Below, piece by piece: positions 1-8,399 of a stretch of DNA of 64,000 nucleotides (positions within the stretch are counted from its first letter, which is position 1; each line of letters begins with the position of its first letter). Origin of the DNA: Candidatus Dependentiae bacterium (lineage in GTDB: Bacteria; Babelota; Babeliae; Babelales; Vermiphilaceae); the NCBI GenBank assembly GCA_026389015.1, contig JAPLIR010000028.1, positions 20,078 through 84,077 of the forward strand, read 5' to 3'. The notes under the pieces are model-generated. The model had not been told where the DNA came from and searched no databases. It worked only from the letters and a program-made list of their open reading frames with translations. A program made the translations under genes and the position numbers.

Positions 1-60
1 ACTCCATGCGACGACTACATTATGGGCTTAGAATTGTAATCAGAGAAAACCAAAACAAAA

Positions 61-94
61 AATAGGGCAATGAGATAAAACTCATTGCCCTATT
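61..94 (-). terminator. Rho-independent terminator
   Basis: A perfect 14-bp inverted repeat with a 6-base loop lies just past the stop of the Pal-like gene. On the minus strand it is followed by a T-rich run (complement of the A-rich bases 47-60), so it fits termination of that gene. Confidence 0.8.
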
Positions 95-119
95 TATATA
101 ATCTCTAAAAAGTTAGAAA

Positions 120-746
120 TTAACCAACCATTACGCGAACTTCATCACGTCTGTTTGGCCATTGTTCTTTTCTGTCACCAGTAACTGGTTTGCCATTAAG
201 CATCGCTGGAACTTCTTTTCCGCGACCAATAATCTTAATGTTTTCTTTTGGAATACCTTTTACTACCAATGCATCACGAAGAACCGCAGCACGTTTTTCT
301 GATAGCGCAAGGTTATAGGTAGCTGAACCAGCTGAATGGTCAGCGTGGCCATCAATGTAAACTAATGGATCTACGCCACGTTTTTCTGACTCTTCCATTG
401 ATTTCTTAATTTCATTAACGTTGTGAGCAACGCTATTTTTTTGATCATCTTTAATGTTGTAACGATCAAAGTCAAAGTATACTACCTTGAATTGTTTTTG
501 TTCTGCATCTTCCCAAGTGAAATCACCAGCTTTAGGGGTTGAAGCATCAATTTTTGTTGCAATGCCATCAACTAAAGCAAATTCGCCCAACTCTTCATCA
601 AAAAAGCTGCTGATGCTACCATCTGCTGTTGGTATATCAATGCTTGATGATACTTGAGATTTGTTTTTTGCTTTTGACTTATTCTTTTGGCAACCAGACA
701 CGCTTAGTAATAAAATTACTAGAAATAATGACCCTGTGTTCTTCAT
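120..746 (-). CDS. pal: Pal/OmpA-family peptidoglycan-associated lipoprotein
   Basis: Likely outer-membrane lipoprotein that binds peptidoglycan through a C-terminal OmpA-like domain. The chosen start (746) is an internal ATG giving a normal lipoprotein signal: a short charged start, a hydrophobic stretch and the lipobox VSGC. A longer reading to 782 would put 12 charged residues before the signal. After a Lys/Ser-rich linker, the C-terminal half has the OmpA pattern: VYFDFDRYNIKDD, then YIDGHADHSAGSATYNLALS and the RR(D/E)xVRV-like end RRDEVRVMVG. The Tol-Pal partners are not in the window. Family certain; exact role as Pal inferred from size and lipobox. Confidence 0.85.
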   Translation of the reverse strand: MKNTGSLFLVILLLSVSGCQKNKSKAKNKSQVSSSIDIPTADGSISSFFDEELGEFALVDGIATKIDASTPKAGDFTWEDAEQKQFKVVYFDFDRYNIKDDQKNSVAHNVNEIKKSMEESEKRGVDPLVYIDGHADHSAGSATYNLALSEKRAAVLRDALVVKGIPKENIKIIGRGKEVPAMLNGKPVTGDRKEQWPNRRDEVRVMVG

Positions 747-948
747 AGCTTCCTCTGCATCATCAGTAGACTTTGTTATCAATATAGTTCATATCAACAG
801 CACTTTATCACATTTTTAGTCATTTTTCTACTCATTATACATTATATTTTGTATAATAAAGACAAGACAACCTAATATAAGCTACACGAATGTCTCGATT
901 TGTAAAAATTGATGGGACTATAAAAATGAAAATTACCAACGGAAATTA

Positions 949-2454
949 ATGAAAAAAATATTAATTAATAATAACCCCTGGCAAACGCGTATAGCAATAA
1001 CCAAGGATGAAGCGCTACAAAACATTTACTTTTCAGCGCATGCAACTGAGAACCTTGAGCGCATATTTTTCAAGGGCATTATTACCAAAGTACTGCCAGG
1101 AATTCAAACCGCTTTTGTAGAAATTGGCCAAGATCGCGCAGGATTTCTCCATATTTCAGAGATTGATCGCGAACTAGCAATAGAAAAGATCAGTAAACAC
1201 ATTCAAATGGATGATGGCGAAAGAGTAGAGCGCCCATCAAGCAGGCAACCGCTTGATATCAGCAAAATTTTACGTGAAGGCGACCCTATCCTAGTCCAAG
1301 TCAGCAAAGAACCGGTCTATGAAAAAGGAGCAAAGTTAACCACCTGCTTTACCCTTCCAGGACGTTTTGCTGTATTGATGCCTAATATTCCACGCATCGG
1401 TGTTTCTAAAAAGATTGAAGACCGCGAAGAACGCAACAGACTCAAAGACATCGTCAAAAATCATTTGCCTGACACCATGGGTGCGATTATTCGTACCACA
1501 TCAGAAAATCGCAACGCAACAGAAATTGGTAAAGATCTTGACTTCTTGATCCAGACATGGAACGACATTCAAAAGAAATTCGAGACCGCTGAACCTAAAG
1601 AAAAATTGCACGAAGACCTTGATCTTACCCTGCAAGTGGTCCGTGATAACCTCGACGATGATGTTGAATTTGTTATTGCCGACACCAAACTAGACCAAAA
1701 TGCCATCTATAAATTTGTAAAAAACATAGCACCTGAATACTCCCATAAAGTAAAAATTTATGATGGCGCTATGCCTTTATTTGAGCATTTTAATATCGAA
1801 AAACAAATTGAAGCAGTACTCAATAAAAAAGTAGAACTGAAATCTGGCGGCTCACTCATTATTGAATCAACAGAAGCTATGACCGTTGTTGACGTTAACA
1901 CCGGCAAGTTTGTTGGCAAAAGCAACATGGAAGAAACCATATTTAAAACCAACCTTGAGGCTGCTGAAGAAGTTGTACGCCAACTTCGCTTGCGCAACAT
2001 TGGTGGTTTGATTGTTATTGATTTTATCGACATGGCGATATCGGGCAACCGACAAAAGCTGTTCAAGTTTTTTGAGAAGAACCTTAAAGAACAAGATAAA
2101 TTCCAATCAGTTGTACTCAAAGTTTCTGAGTTTGGCCTTGTGCAAATGACGCGTAAGCGCTCAGGAAAAACATTGGTACAAGAGTTGACTCATGATTGTC
2201 CTACCTGCAAAGGTTCTGGATTTATTAAGTCGCTGCAAACTGAATGCTATTGGATCCTCAGAAAGGTTAAAGAATTCCTTCAAGCTCAAAAGCCGCAAGA
2301 GATTACGTTGACCGTAAATTCTGATATGTTTACCTATATCAGCAATACTGAATACAATGCAATTCTGTATCTTGAAAAAAACTTTACCTGCAAAATTGCA
2401 ATCCAGGATGACAAGAAACTTGCACTTTCTCAGTACAAAATCGAAAAAAAATGA
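949..2454 (+). CDS. rng: Ribonuclease E/G family endoribonuclease
   Basis: Endonuclease of rRNA maturation and mRNA turnover. An S1 domain sits at about residues 35-125 (GIITKVLPGIQTAFVEIG, then GFLHISEI). The DNase I-like catalytic core has the two metal-binding aspartates at about D315 (VVDVNTGKF) and D358 (IVIDFIDM), 43 residues apart as in E. coli RNase E. The zinc-link motif CPTC is at about 417-420. At 501 residues it matches RNase G or the catalytic half of RNase E; there is no long disordered degradosome scaffold, so rng is preferred over rne. The ATG directly follows an AT-rich leader without a strong Shine-Dalgarno. Confidence 0.93.
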   Translation: MKKILINNNPWQTRIAITKDEALQNIYFSAHATENLERIFFKGIITKVLPGIQTAFVEIGQDRAGFLHISEIDRELAIEKISKHIQMDDGERVERPSSRQPLDISKILREGDPILVQVSKEPVYEKGAKLTTCFTLPGRFAVLMPNIPRIGVSKKIEDREERNRLKDIVKNHLPDTMGAIIRTTSENRNATEIGKDLDFLIQTWNDIQKKFETAEPKEKLHEDLDLTLQVVRDNLDDDVEFVIADTKLDQNAIYKFVKNIAPEYSHKVKIYDGAMPLFEHFNIEKQIEAVLNKKVELKSGGSLIIESTEAMTVVDVNTGKFVGKSNMEETIFKTNLEAAEEVVRQLRLRNIGGLIVIDFIDMAISGNRQKLFKFFEKNLKEQDKFQSVVLKVSEFGLVQMTRKRSGKTLVQELTHDCPTCKGSGFIKSLQTECYWILRKVKEFLQAQKPQEITLTVNSDMFTYISNTEYNAILYLEKNFTCKIAIQDDKKLALSQYKIEKK

Positions 2455-2543
2455 TACAGTAACTTAGATTCGATCTAAGCAATCTTTAAAATACCATCTC
2501 CCCTCTCAGTAGGCACAGTGGTACTAGTAAAAAGGCATATACC

Positions 2544-4001
2544 GTGGCAAAAACCGCATCTGTTCTCGACCGTTATCCAGAGTACGAAGTTAATATCGGC
2601 ATGGAAGTCCATACCCAATTAACCACCAAAACTAAAATATTTTGTACATGCGCCAATGAAGTGGTCAAAGACCCAAACACTAATATTTGCCAAATCTGCG
2701 CTGGACATCCTGGTGTGTTGCCCGTACTCAATAAACAAGTTCTTGATTATGCGATTCTCGCCGGACTCGCAACAAACAGTACCATCGCAAGCGTATGCCA
2801 ATTTGCCCGTAAACATTACTTTTATCCTGACTTGCCTAAAGGGTACCAAACCACACAAAGCGACCAGCCTATTTGCTCTGAAGGATATATTACTATTCGT
2901 TTGGAAGATGGCACCGATAAAAAAATACGGGTGACGCGCATTCACATGGAAGAAGATGCGGGTAAAAACATTCACGCTTCAAGCAGCGAAAGCTTTGTCG
3001 ATTTAAACCGAGCTGGCACGCCACTTTTGGAAACAGTAAGTTATCCTGACCTTTCTAGCGCACAAGAAGTTAAATCATACTTAAAAGCATGGCGCTCAAC
3101 AGTACTTTATTTAGACATCTGTTCTGGCAATATGGAAGATGGCGCATTTAGAGCCGACACCAATATTTCCGTGCGCAAAAAAGGCGCGGCACAACTAGGC
3201 ACTAAGGTTGAACTTAAGAATATTAACTCGTTCAAATTTATTGGCGATGCTATTGAGCATGAAATCGAACGTCAAATTGAATTGCTAGAAAATGGTGGAC
3301 GCGTTCGCCAAGAAACCAGATTATGGGACAGCAAAGCAAAAGAAACCGTTCTTATGCGTAGCAAAGAAGAAGCCGCTGACTATCGCTACTTCCAAGATCC
3401 TGATTTGCCATTAATTGCTATCGATTCAGCATGGATTGACCGCATGAAGCAAACCATGCCAGAACTCCCTGCTCAAAAATTTGAACGCCTAGTCAAAGAT
3501 AGAGGCCTTACAACCTACGAAGCTGACATTATCGTTGACGATTTAGCTCTCGCTAATTATTACGAAAAAGCAGCAGAAAAATCTTCCAGCAAGCAAATTG
3601 TGCACTGGATTTTGCGTGACGTTATTGGCTACCTCAATGAGTACAAACTTACCTTGAATGAATTTAAAGTCACTCCTGAAAAGTTGGCTGAAATCATTGA
3701 ACTTGTTGAGCAAGGTAAAATCAACAACACTGCTGCTAAAGAAGTATTCGCTCTTGTTGCCCAAACAGGTGCCAATCCAAGCCACATAGTCAAAGAAAAA
3801 GGCCTGGAACAAATCGGTTCATCTGAAGAGTTAGAAAAAATCGTTAAAGAAATTATCGATACTAATCCTCAGGTTGTTACTGATTATAAATCAGGCAAAG
3901 AAAGACTTTTTGGATTCTTTGTTGGGCAAGCCATGGCAAAAACACAAGGCAAGGGTAACCCTAAAATCCTACAAGAGTTGATCAAAAAATACTTGCAATA
4001 A
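2544..4001 (+). CDS. gatB: Asp-tRNA(Asn)/Glu-tRNA(Gln) amidotransferase subunit B
   Basis: Subunit of the GatCAB amidotransferase that converts mischarged Glu-tRNA(Gln) and/or Asp-tRNA(Asn). The N-terminal kinase-like domain opens with GMEVHTQLTTKTKIFC. A four-Cys zinc site is at about C34/C36/C49/C52 (CTC and CQIC). Family signatures DLNRAGTPLLETVSYPDL and GAFRADTNISVR follow, and the C-terminal third is the helical YqeY-like tRNA-binding tail. Length (485) is normal. The start is GTG; no better ATG precedes the conserved region. gatA and gatC are not adjacent, so the complex is encoded at several loci. Its presence implies the indirect route to Gln- or Asn-tRNA. Confidence 0.95.
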   Translation: MAKTASVLDRYPEYEVNIGMEVHTQLTTKTKIFCTCANEVVKDPNTNICQICAGHPGVLPVLNKQVLDYAILAGLATNSTIASVCQFARKHYFYPDLPKGYQTTQSDQPICSEGYITIRLEDGTDKKIRVTRIHMEEDAGKNIHASSSESFVDLNRAGTPLLETVSYPDLSSAQEVKSYLKAWRSTVLYLDICSGNMEDGAFRADTNISVRKKGAAQLGTKVELKNINSFKFIGDAIEHEIERQIELLENGGRVRQETRLWDSKAKETVLMRSKEEAADYRYFQDPDLPLIAIDSAWIDRMKQTMPELPAQKFERLVKDRGLTTYEADIIVDDLALANYYEKAAEKSSSKQIVHWILRDVIGYLNEYKLTLNEFKVTPEKLAEIIELVEQGKINNTAAKEVFALVAQTGANPSHIVKEKGLEQIGSSEELEKIVKEIIDTNPQVVTDYKSGKERLFGFFVGQAMAKTQGKGNPKILQELIKKYLQ

Positions 4002-4034
4002 TTCAGCCATTTATTTAATCCCAGAAAGTCTCCC

Positions 4035-4065
4035 TTGACTATCGCCTATCTATCCATGCTAGTAT
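4035..4065 (+). promoter_or_regulatory. Possible promoter for the PEBP-family gene
   Basis: TTGACT and TAGTAT are separated by 19 bases, about 24 bases before the start codon. The -35-like box is good; the spacer is longer than the usual 17. Weak evidence without transcript data. Confidence 0.3.
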
Positions 4066-4088
4066 TTGGCATGAGAGAATGACGAAAG

Positions 4089-4637
4089 ATGGGAAAAATT
4101 ATGAAATGGTATTATGGATTTTTGTTGGTATATTTTTGTCTCAACCAATCATTAGTAGGTGGAACAATGAAATTAACAAGTGCTGACTTTAAGCATAGTG
4201 AACAAATTCCTACACGCTTTACCTGCGAAGGCGAAAATATTTCGCCCAATCTATTTTGGACAGGCGCTCCATCAAAAATGGAGACGTTCGTAGTCATCGT
4301 AGAAGATCCAGATGCCCCAAGTGCAAAGAACCCAAATAAAGATGCATGGGTTCATTGGGTTGCATTTAATATTCCTCACACGGTACACAGACTTGATGTT
4401 GGCGCTGCTATTCACGCACTCGGCGGCAAAGAAGGCATCAATGACTCAAAAAATAAAAAATATGATGGCCCTTGTCCACCAGCCGGCTCGGGGCCTCACC
4501 GCTACTTTTTCAGACTCTATGCGCTGAATGTGACACTCTCCCTTCATGCCGGTGCAACAAAGCAAGAAGTTGTGGACGCGATGAAGCATCATATAATCGC
4601 CCAAGGGGAACTTATTGGCACCTACGAAATAAAATAG
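4089..4637 (+). CDS. YbhB/YbcL-type PEBP (Raf kinase inhibitor-like) protein, exported
   Basis: Phosphatidylethanolamine-binding-protein fold, bacterial YbhB/YbcL branch. Visible signatures are VEDPDAPSAKNPNKDAWVHW and GPCPPAGSGPHRYFFRLYAL, which form the anion-binding pocket of the family. An N-terminal hydrophobic segment (KWYYGFLLVYFCLNQSL) looks like a signal peptide, so the protein is probably periplasmic. The ATG at 4101 is an equally possible start that removes only four residues. The physiological ligand of bacterial members is not settled, so no specific function is claimed. It stands alone between gatB and a hairpin at 4690. Confidence 0.88.
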   Translation: MGKIMKWYYGFLLVYFCLNQSLVGGTMKLTSADFKHSEQIPTRFTCEGENISPNLFWTGAPSKMETFVVIVEDPDAPSAKNPNKDAWVHWVAFNIPHTVHRLDVGAAIHALGGKEGINDSKNKKYDGPCPPAGSGPHRYFFRLYALNVTLSLHAGATKQEVVDAMKHHIIAQGELIGTYEIK

Positions 4638-4689
4638 TAACATTTCATTGATTACTATGTTTGAAAGTCATAGCTTCTAAAAGATATGA

Positions 4690-4726
4690 GGCCCACATAT
4701 TTCTTTAGGTCAGAAATATGTGGGCC
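4690..4726 (+). other. Perfect 15-bp hairpin without a U-run
   Basis: Arms 4690-4704 and 4712-4726 are exact reverse complements around a 7-base loop. It lies between the PEBP gene and the ubiquitin-like gene and ends about 20 bases before the latter's start codon. There is no T-tract on the + strand, so it may be an atypical terminator, a processing site or a translational control element. Confidence 0.6.
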
Positions 4727-4745
4727 CTTAATGAAGGAAGATCTC

Positions 4746-5111
4746 ATGTTGCTCAAATATGCCCACCTTATCCTACTCGGCACTCTTCCTCTCTATAGCA
4801 TGCAAGAAACAAAAAACCAGGAAACAGAATCTGATGTCTCTATATATATCCCCATACATAGCCAAGGCGACATAACAACTATTATATCTGTCACACTAAC
4901 CAAATCGAGCGTGGTTGAAGACATAAAAAAAAAGTGGGCCGCAACACAAAAAATCTCAAAAGAAGATTGTGTAAAAATACAACTCACCTACCCCGTTAAA
5001 GACCGTCACTTGGTAGAACCATTGCCGAATAACATGCTCCTGACAAAAGTTTATGCAGAAAGTGCAATGGCATTGACCGTAAAAGGATTGCGAGCGTATC
5101 TAGAAGAATAA
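4746..5111 (+). CDS. Small secreted protein with a possible ubiquitin-like domain
   Basis: 121 residues. The start at 4746 is chosen because AAGGAAG lies 7 bases upstream; the open frame extends to 4686 but would run through a perfect hairpin. An N-terminal signal (LKYAHLILLGTLPLYSM) is followed by a short polar linker. From about residue 40 the pattern follows ubiquitin: a beta pair (TTIISVTLTKSS), a helix (VVEDIKKKWAATQKI), then KEDCVKIQL, a turn, a short helix (NNMLLTKVYAES) and the final strand ALTVKGLRA. In particular VEDIKKK aligns with the ubiquitin helix IENVKAK, and the end ALTVKGLRA resembles its LHLVLRLRG tail. This is by-eye fold recognition, so moderately supported only. It heads a close + strand run with the next two small genes. 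Confidence 0.6.
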   Translation: MLLKYAHLILLGTLPLYSMQETKNQETESDVSIYIPIHSQGDITTIISVTLTKSSVVEDIKKKWAATQKISKEDCVKIQLTYPVKDRHLVEPLPNNMLLTKVYAESAMALTVKGLRAYLEE

Positions 5112-5135
5112 CAGCACTCAAATTATAGGGAAAAC

Positions 5136-5702
5136 ATGTCAAAAGCTTTTTTTGCATTATTACTATTCTTTTCCTCCGTTCGTTCATCTCAAACAAACAC
5201 CTTTTTCATTGAATATTCTGTTGAGCCAGAAATATGCTACATTGAGCGAAGTCCCTACGACCATGAATTTAATCGCCTGGCAGAATCTGCCGACCACATG
5301 CTTTTTGATATTGCTGATGAAATGGTTCATTTTATTGCCAAATTTCCGCCAGAATATCGTTATTATTGCCAAGATCTATTGATAGACATGCAGGTGATGC
5401 TCAATGGGGCCAGTTCTCTATGGCAAGACTATATTACTGATTATTATGATGCTTACGGACCTTATACACTATCCCAACTACAACGGATCAATCCGGCATT
5501 AAAACGATTAGGAGAAACACTTTATAGGTTTCGGGGTAACTTTAAAATAGGCATTAATACTTATCGAAACGCCTTGATAAATATTAATGATGCGCTCGAC
5601 CATATGATCTATCAATTAACTTCGTACCCAACATTTGACAGTATACAAGAGATTCTTGATGTTATTAATGACGTTACTAATAATCTACGTAGGATTTCAT
5701 AA
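5136..5702 (+). CDS. Secreted helical protein of unknown function
   Basis: 188 residues; I do not recognise the family. The start has AGGGAAA upstream and gives a clear signal peptide (SKAFFALLLFFSSVRSS). The mature part is acidic and predicted largely helical, rich in Tyr, Asp and Asn, with regular hydrophobic spacing at the C-terminus (HMIYQLTSY, IQEILDVINDVTNNLRRI). Spacing of 24 bases to the upstream gene and 26 to the downstream one suggests co-transcription. Likely periplasmic or exported. Confidence 0.65.
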   Translation: MSKAFFALLLFFSSVRSSQTNTFFIEYSVEPEICYIERSPYDHEFNRLAESADHMLFDIADEMVHFIAKFPPEYRYYCQDLLIDMQVMLNGASSLWQDYITDYYDAYGPYTLSQLQRINPALKRLGETLYRFRGNFKIGINTYRNALININDALDHMIYQLTSYPTFDSIQEILDVINDVTNNLRRIS

Positions 5703-5728
5703 TTAATCACAACTCATAAAGGAATACC

Positions 5729-6103
5729 ATGTATAAAATATGTTCTTCTATAATATTTCTAGCTTATCTCCTTTTAATTACCATAACTCCTCAAATATCT
5801 GCCTTCGATTATTCATTAACAAGAATGCAGAATATCGTAAAAGTATCACTACAAACAACCGCAGCCGTAACAACCATGGGCGGACTTTGTTATGGATCGT
5901 ATCAATTTGCAAAAGCTTTAAAAGGTTGGATAACACAATCAAACGACAAACAACAAGCGGAAGAAGAGCAAAGGACCATTGATAAGAGCTTGCTCAGAGC
6001 TCTAGCCGCGCTTCGCCTCTGTATTCTGACAGGCATTGTCGCAACCGCAGACTGGACATTCATGGTCGGACATTTTAATATGTTTGAAATACCATTACCA
6101 TAA
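5729..6103 (+). CDS. Small membrane protein of unknown function
   Basis: 124 residues after a good ribosome site (AAAGGA). A signal or first membrane segment (SSIIFLAYLLLITITP) is followed by a glycine-containing hydrophobic segment around residues 45-70 (VTTMGGLCYGSYQFAKAL), a charged Gln/Glu-rich stretch and a third hydrophobic segment near 92-112 (ALRLCILTGIVATADW). Probably an inner-membrane protein with two or three segments. It ends 9 bases before the photolyase start, so it shares that transcript. No family recognised. Confidence 0.6.
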   Translation: MYKICSSIIFLAYLLLITITPQISAFDYSLTRMQNIVKVSLQTTAAVTTMGGLCYGSYQFAKALKGWITQSNDKQQAEEEQRTIDKSLLRALAALRLCILTGIVATADWTFMVGHFNMFEIPLP

Positions 6104-6112
6104 GATAAAATT

Positions 6113-7498
6113 ATGAAACTTAACTATAACAAATCATTATTTATTTTCAGACACGACCTTAGAATCGATGATAATATCGGTTTGTTGAATGCTGCAGCGC
6201 AATCAGAATCCATTGTCCTGTGTTTTATTTTTGATGAATACCAAGAATCAAACACAGAGATTTTCAATAATAATAATGCTCTGCAATTTATGATTGAATC
6301 GCTACAAAATTTACAAAACAAACTACACGAGAACCAGGGCAAACTTCATCTCTTTAATGGCAAAACAGAAACTATCATTAAGGATCTTATTAAGCACGAA
6401 TCCATTGACGCAATTTTTTTAAATAAGAGCTACATTCCGTCAAGCATAAAACAAGAAGAGATTATTAAAGAATTATGCCTCAAGGCAAACATAGCATGCG
6501 AGCTATCACACGATTTTTTATTAAATGAACCGAATACAGTAAAATCATTAAGCGGCAGGCCATACGAGAAATTTACACCATTTTTTAAAAATGCATCTAA
6601 ATTTCATGCAGTTGCCAAGCCACAGAAATTCAAAACGGCCAATTTCTATACAAAAAAAATAGATTCGACTGTTGGTACTGAAATTTACAAAATAATCCTT
6701 AAAGAAGAAAACCCGCGCATTGATTCACATGGTGGTAGGGATAACGGCCTTAAAATCTTTAAAAATCTTAAACACTACGAAGATTATGACAAAGAACGAG
6801 ACTATCCCAACTTGGAAGCAACAACGCATTTGTCAGCACACCTTGCTTTTGGGACTGTTTCAGTCCGTGAAGCGTATTATGCCATTAAGGAAGCTCTTGG
6901 TATAAACCATACACTCGTTAAACAACTTTATTGGCGGGATTTTTTTGCGCATGTTGCCTATTACTCACCGTTTGTTTTTGGACATTCGTACCAAAAAAAA
7001 TATGATGCACTGTGGTGGGAGAATGATAAAAAGAAGTTTACAGCCTGGTGCCAAGGCACAACAGGATTTCCTATCGTTGATGCTGGCATGCGGCAACTTA
7101 ACGCAACAGGGTTTATGCATAACCGTGTGCGTATGATTGTTGCATCGTTTTTAACAAAAGATTTACACATCGACTGGCGCTGGGGCGAAAAATATTTTGC
7201 TCAAAAGCTGATTGATTACGACCCTGCAGTTAATAACGGCAATTGGCAGTGGTGCGCATCAACGGGTTGTGATGCACAACCATATTTTAGAATTTTCAAT
7301 CCATGGCTACAACAAAAAAAATTTGATAATAACTGCGAATATATTAAACAATGGATTCCGGAACTCAAAAACATTGCTGCCAAAACTATTCATTTATGGT
7401 TTAAGCTAACCTCGCCGGCCATCAAAGAATATCCACGGCCTATTGTTGAGCATGCCAAAGAGAGTGTTCTAGCAAAAAAACTATATAAGCAATGTTAA
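6113..7498 (+). CDS. phrB: Deoxyribodipyrimidine photolyase (class I type)
   Basis: FAD-dependent light-driven repair of cyclobutane pyrimidine dimers. The N-terminal Rossmann-like antenna domain starts with LFIFRHDLRIDDN. The C-terminal FAD-binding domain shows GRPYEKFTPFF, the helix LSAHLAFGTVSVREAY, LYWRDFFAHV, then GFPIVDAGMRQLNATGFMHN and DYDPAVNNGNWQWCASTG, the classical photolyase signatures including the conserved Trp and Asn residues near FAD. Length (461) is normal. It overlaps the convergent mutY gene by 4 bases. Keeping a photolyase suggests exposure to light at some stage of the life cycle; a cryptochrome role cannot be excluded from sequence. Confidence 0.93.
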   Translation: MKLNYNKSLFIFRHDLRIDDNIGLLNAAAQSESIVLCFIFDEYQESNTEIFNNNNALQFMIESLQNLQNKLHENQGKLHLFNGKTETIIKDLIKHESIDAIFLNKSYIPSSIKQEEIIKELCLKANIACELSHDFLLNEPNTVKSLSGRPYEKFTPFFKNASKFHAVAKPQKFKTANFYTKKIDSTVGTEIYKIILKEENPRIDSHGGRDNGLKIFKNLKHYEDYDKERDYPNLEATTHLSAHLAFGTVSVREAYYAIKEALGINHTLVKQLYWRDFFAHVAYYSPFVFGHSYQKKYDALWWENDKKKFTAWCQGTTGFPIVDAGMRQLNATGFMHNRVRMIVASFLTKDLHIDWRWGEKYFAQKLIDYDPAVNNGNWQWCASTGCDAQPYFRIFNPWLQQKKFDNNCEYIKQWIPELKNIAAKTIHLWFKLTSPAIKEYPRPIVEHAKESVLAKKLYKQC

Positions 7499-8319
7499 GA
7501 AATCATATACTCATCATTATTTTTTCTCACAAATCCTTCATTACACAACTGCTCAACAATTTTTGCAACACGCATACTCTCTTTTTTTGTTGCTTCAACG
7601 AGTTGTTCCATGTTCATAGATTGCGCTGTTAAATAGCGCAACACCATGCCACGTACTTGTCTATCGGACCCTTCGAATTTTGACTGCGTTGCATGATGCT
7701 TACTTTTTCTACTCGGATTAGCATGTTGTTGTTTAAGCAACACTCCGTAATCCATCAACGCATAATACCACTCACGCGCTTTGCTATCTACTGTTTGCGC
7801 AATCAGTGGTTGCAATTCCTTGTCAGAAATTTCGGTTTTATCTTTAAAAAAAGTGTGAATATACACAGCACGAATATTGGTCTCAATAAATACCGTCGGC
7901 ATATTGAACGCAAACGCACAGATCGAACCTGCGGTATTTTTGCCAATGCCAGGAAACGTTACCAGAACTTCTGGATCTGCTGGCAATACGCCGTTAAATT
8001 CTGTCATGACGCGTTGTGCAATTTTTTGTAATGCCATGGCACGTCGGTTGTAACCAAGCCCCTGCCAGACGCTTAATACATCACGCAATGGCGCTTGTGC
8101 CAAACTTTCAAAATCAGGAAATTCTGCTAACCATAACTCATACTTTTGTGCAACACGATGTGTTTGCGTTTGTTGCAACATAATCTCTGAAACAGTAATA
8201 GCATACGGATCATGCGTGTTGCGCCAAGCAAACTGGCGACCGTTCGCTGCGTAGAAATTCCAAATAAATTTTTGAAACGATGCGATATCTTTTTTTGTTA
8301 ACTGCATTGTTGATTCCAT
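7495..8319 (-). CDS. mutY: MutY-type A/G-specific adenine glycosylase lacking the Fe-S cluster cysteines
   Basis: Helix-hairpin-helix DNA glycosylase expected to remove adenine mispaired with 8-oxoguanine. The catalytic glutamate is at about E45 (SEIMLQQTQ) and the hairpin is FPGIGKNTAGS. The usual catalytic aspartate of ILDGNV in MutY is replaced by glutamate (FIETNIR, about E146). The four cysteines of the C-terminal 4Fe-4S loop are absent: the region reads NPSRKSKHHATQSKFEGSDR, and only two cysteines occur elsewhere. There is also no long NUDT1-like C-terminal domain (274 residues in total). The start at 8319 follows GAGAAGG. Family assignment is firm; substrate specificity is inferred. 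Confidence 0.85.
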   Translation of the reverse strand: MESTMQLTKKDIASFQKFIWNFYAANGRQFAWRNTHDPYAITVSEIMLQQTQTHRVAQKYELWLAEFPDFESLAQAPLRDVLSVWQGLGYNRRAMALQKIAQRVMTEFNGVLPADPEVLVTFPGIGKNTAGSICAFAFNMPTVFIETNIRAVYIHTFFKDKTEISDKELQPLIAQTVDSKAREWYYALMDYGVLLKQQHANPSRKSKHHATQSKFEGSDRQVRGMVLRYLTAQSMNMEQLVEATKKESMRVAKIVEQLCNEGFVRKNNDEYMIS

Positions 8320-8399
8320 TTAAACCTTCTCTTGCAAGTTCTACATGCTGCGAGTAATAATACTCTTAACAGTGTAACGTACTTAAAAAAGGATGCCTA

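Noticed and set aside
1758..2120. Antisense frames over the RNase E/G gene
   Set aside because: They mirror codon bias of the real gene and have no signals of their own.
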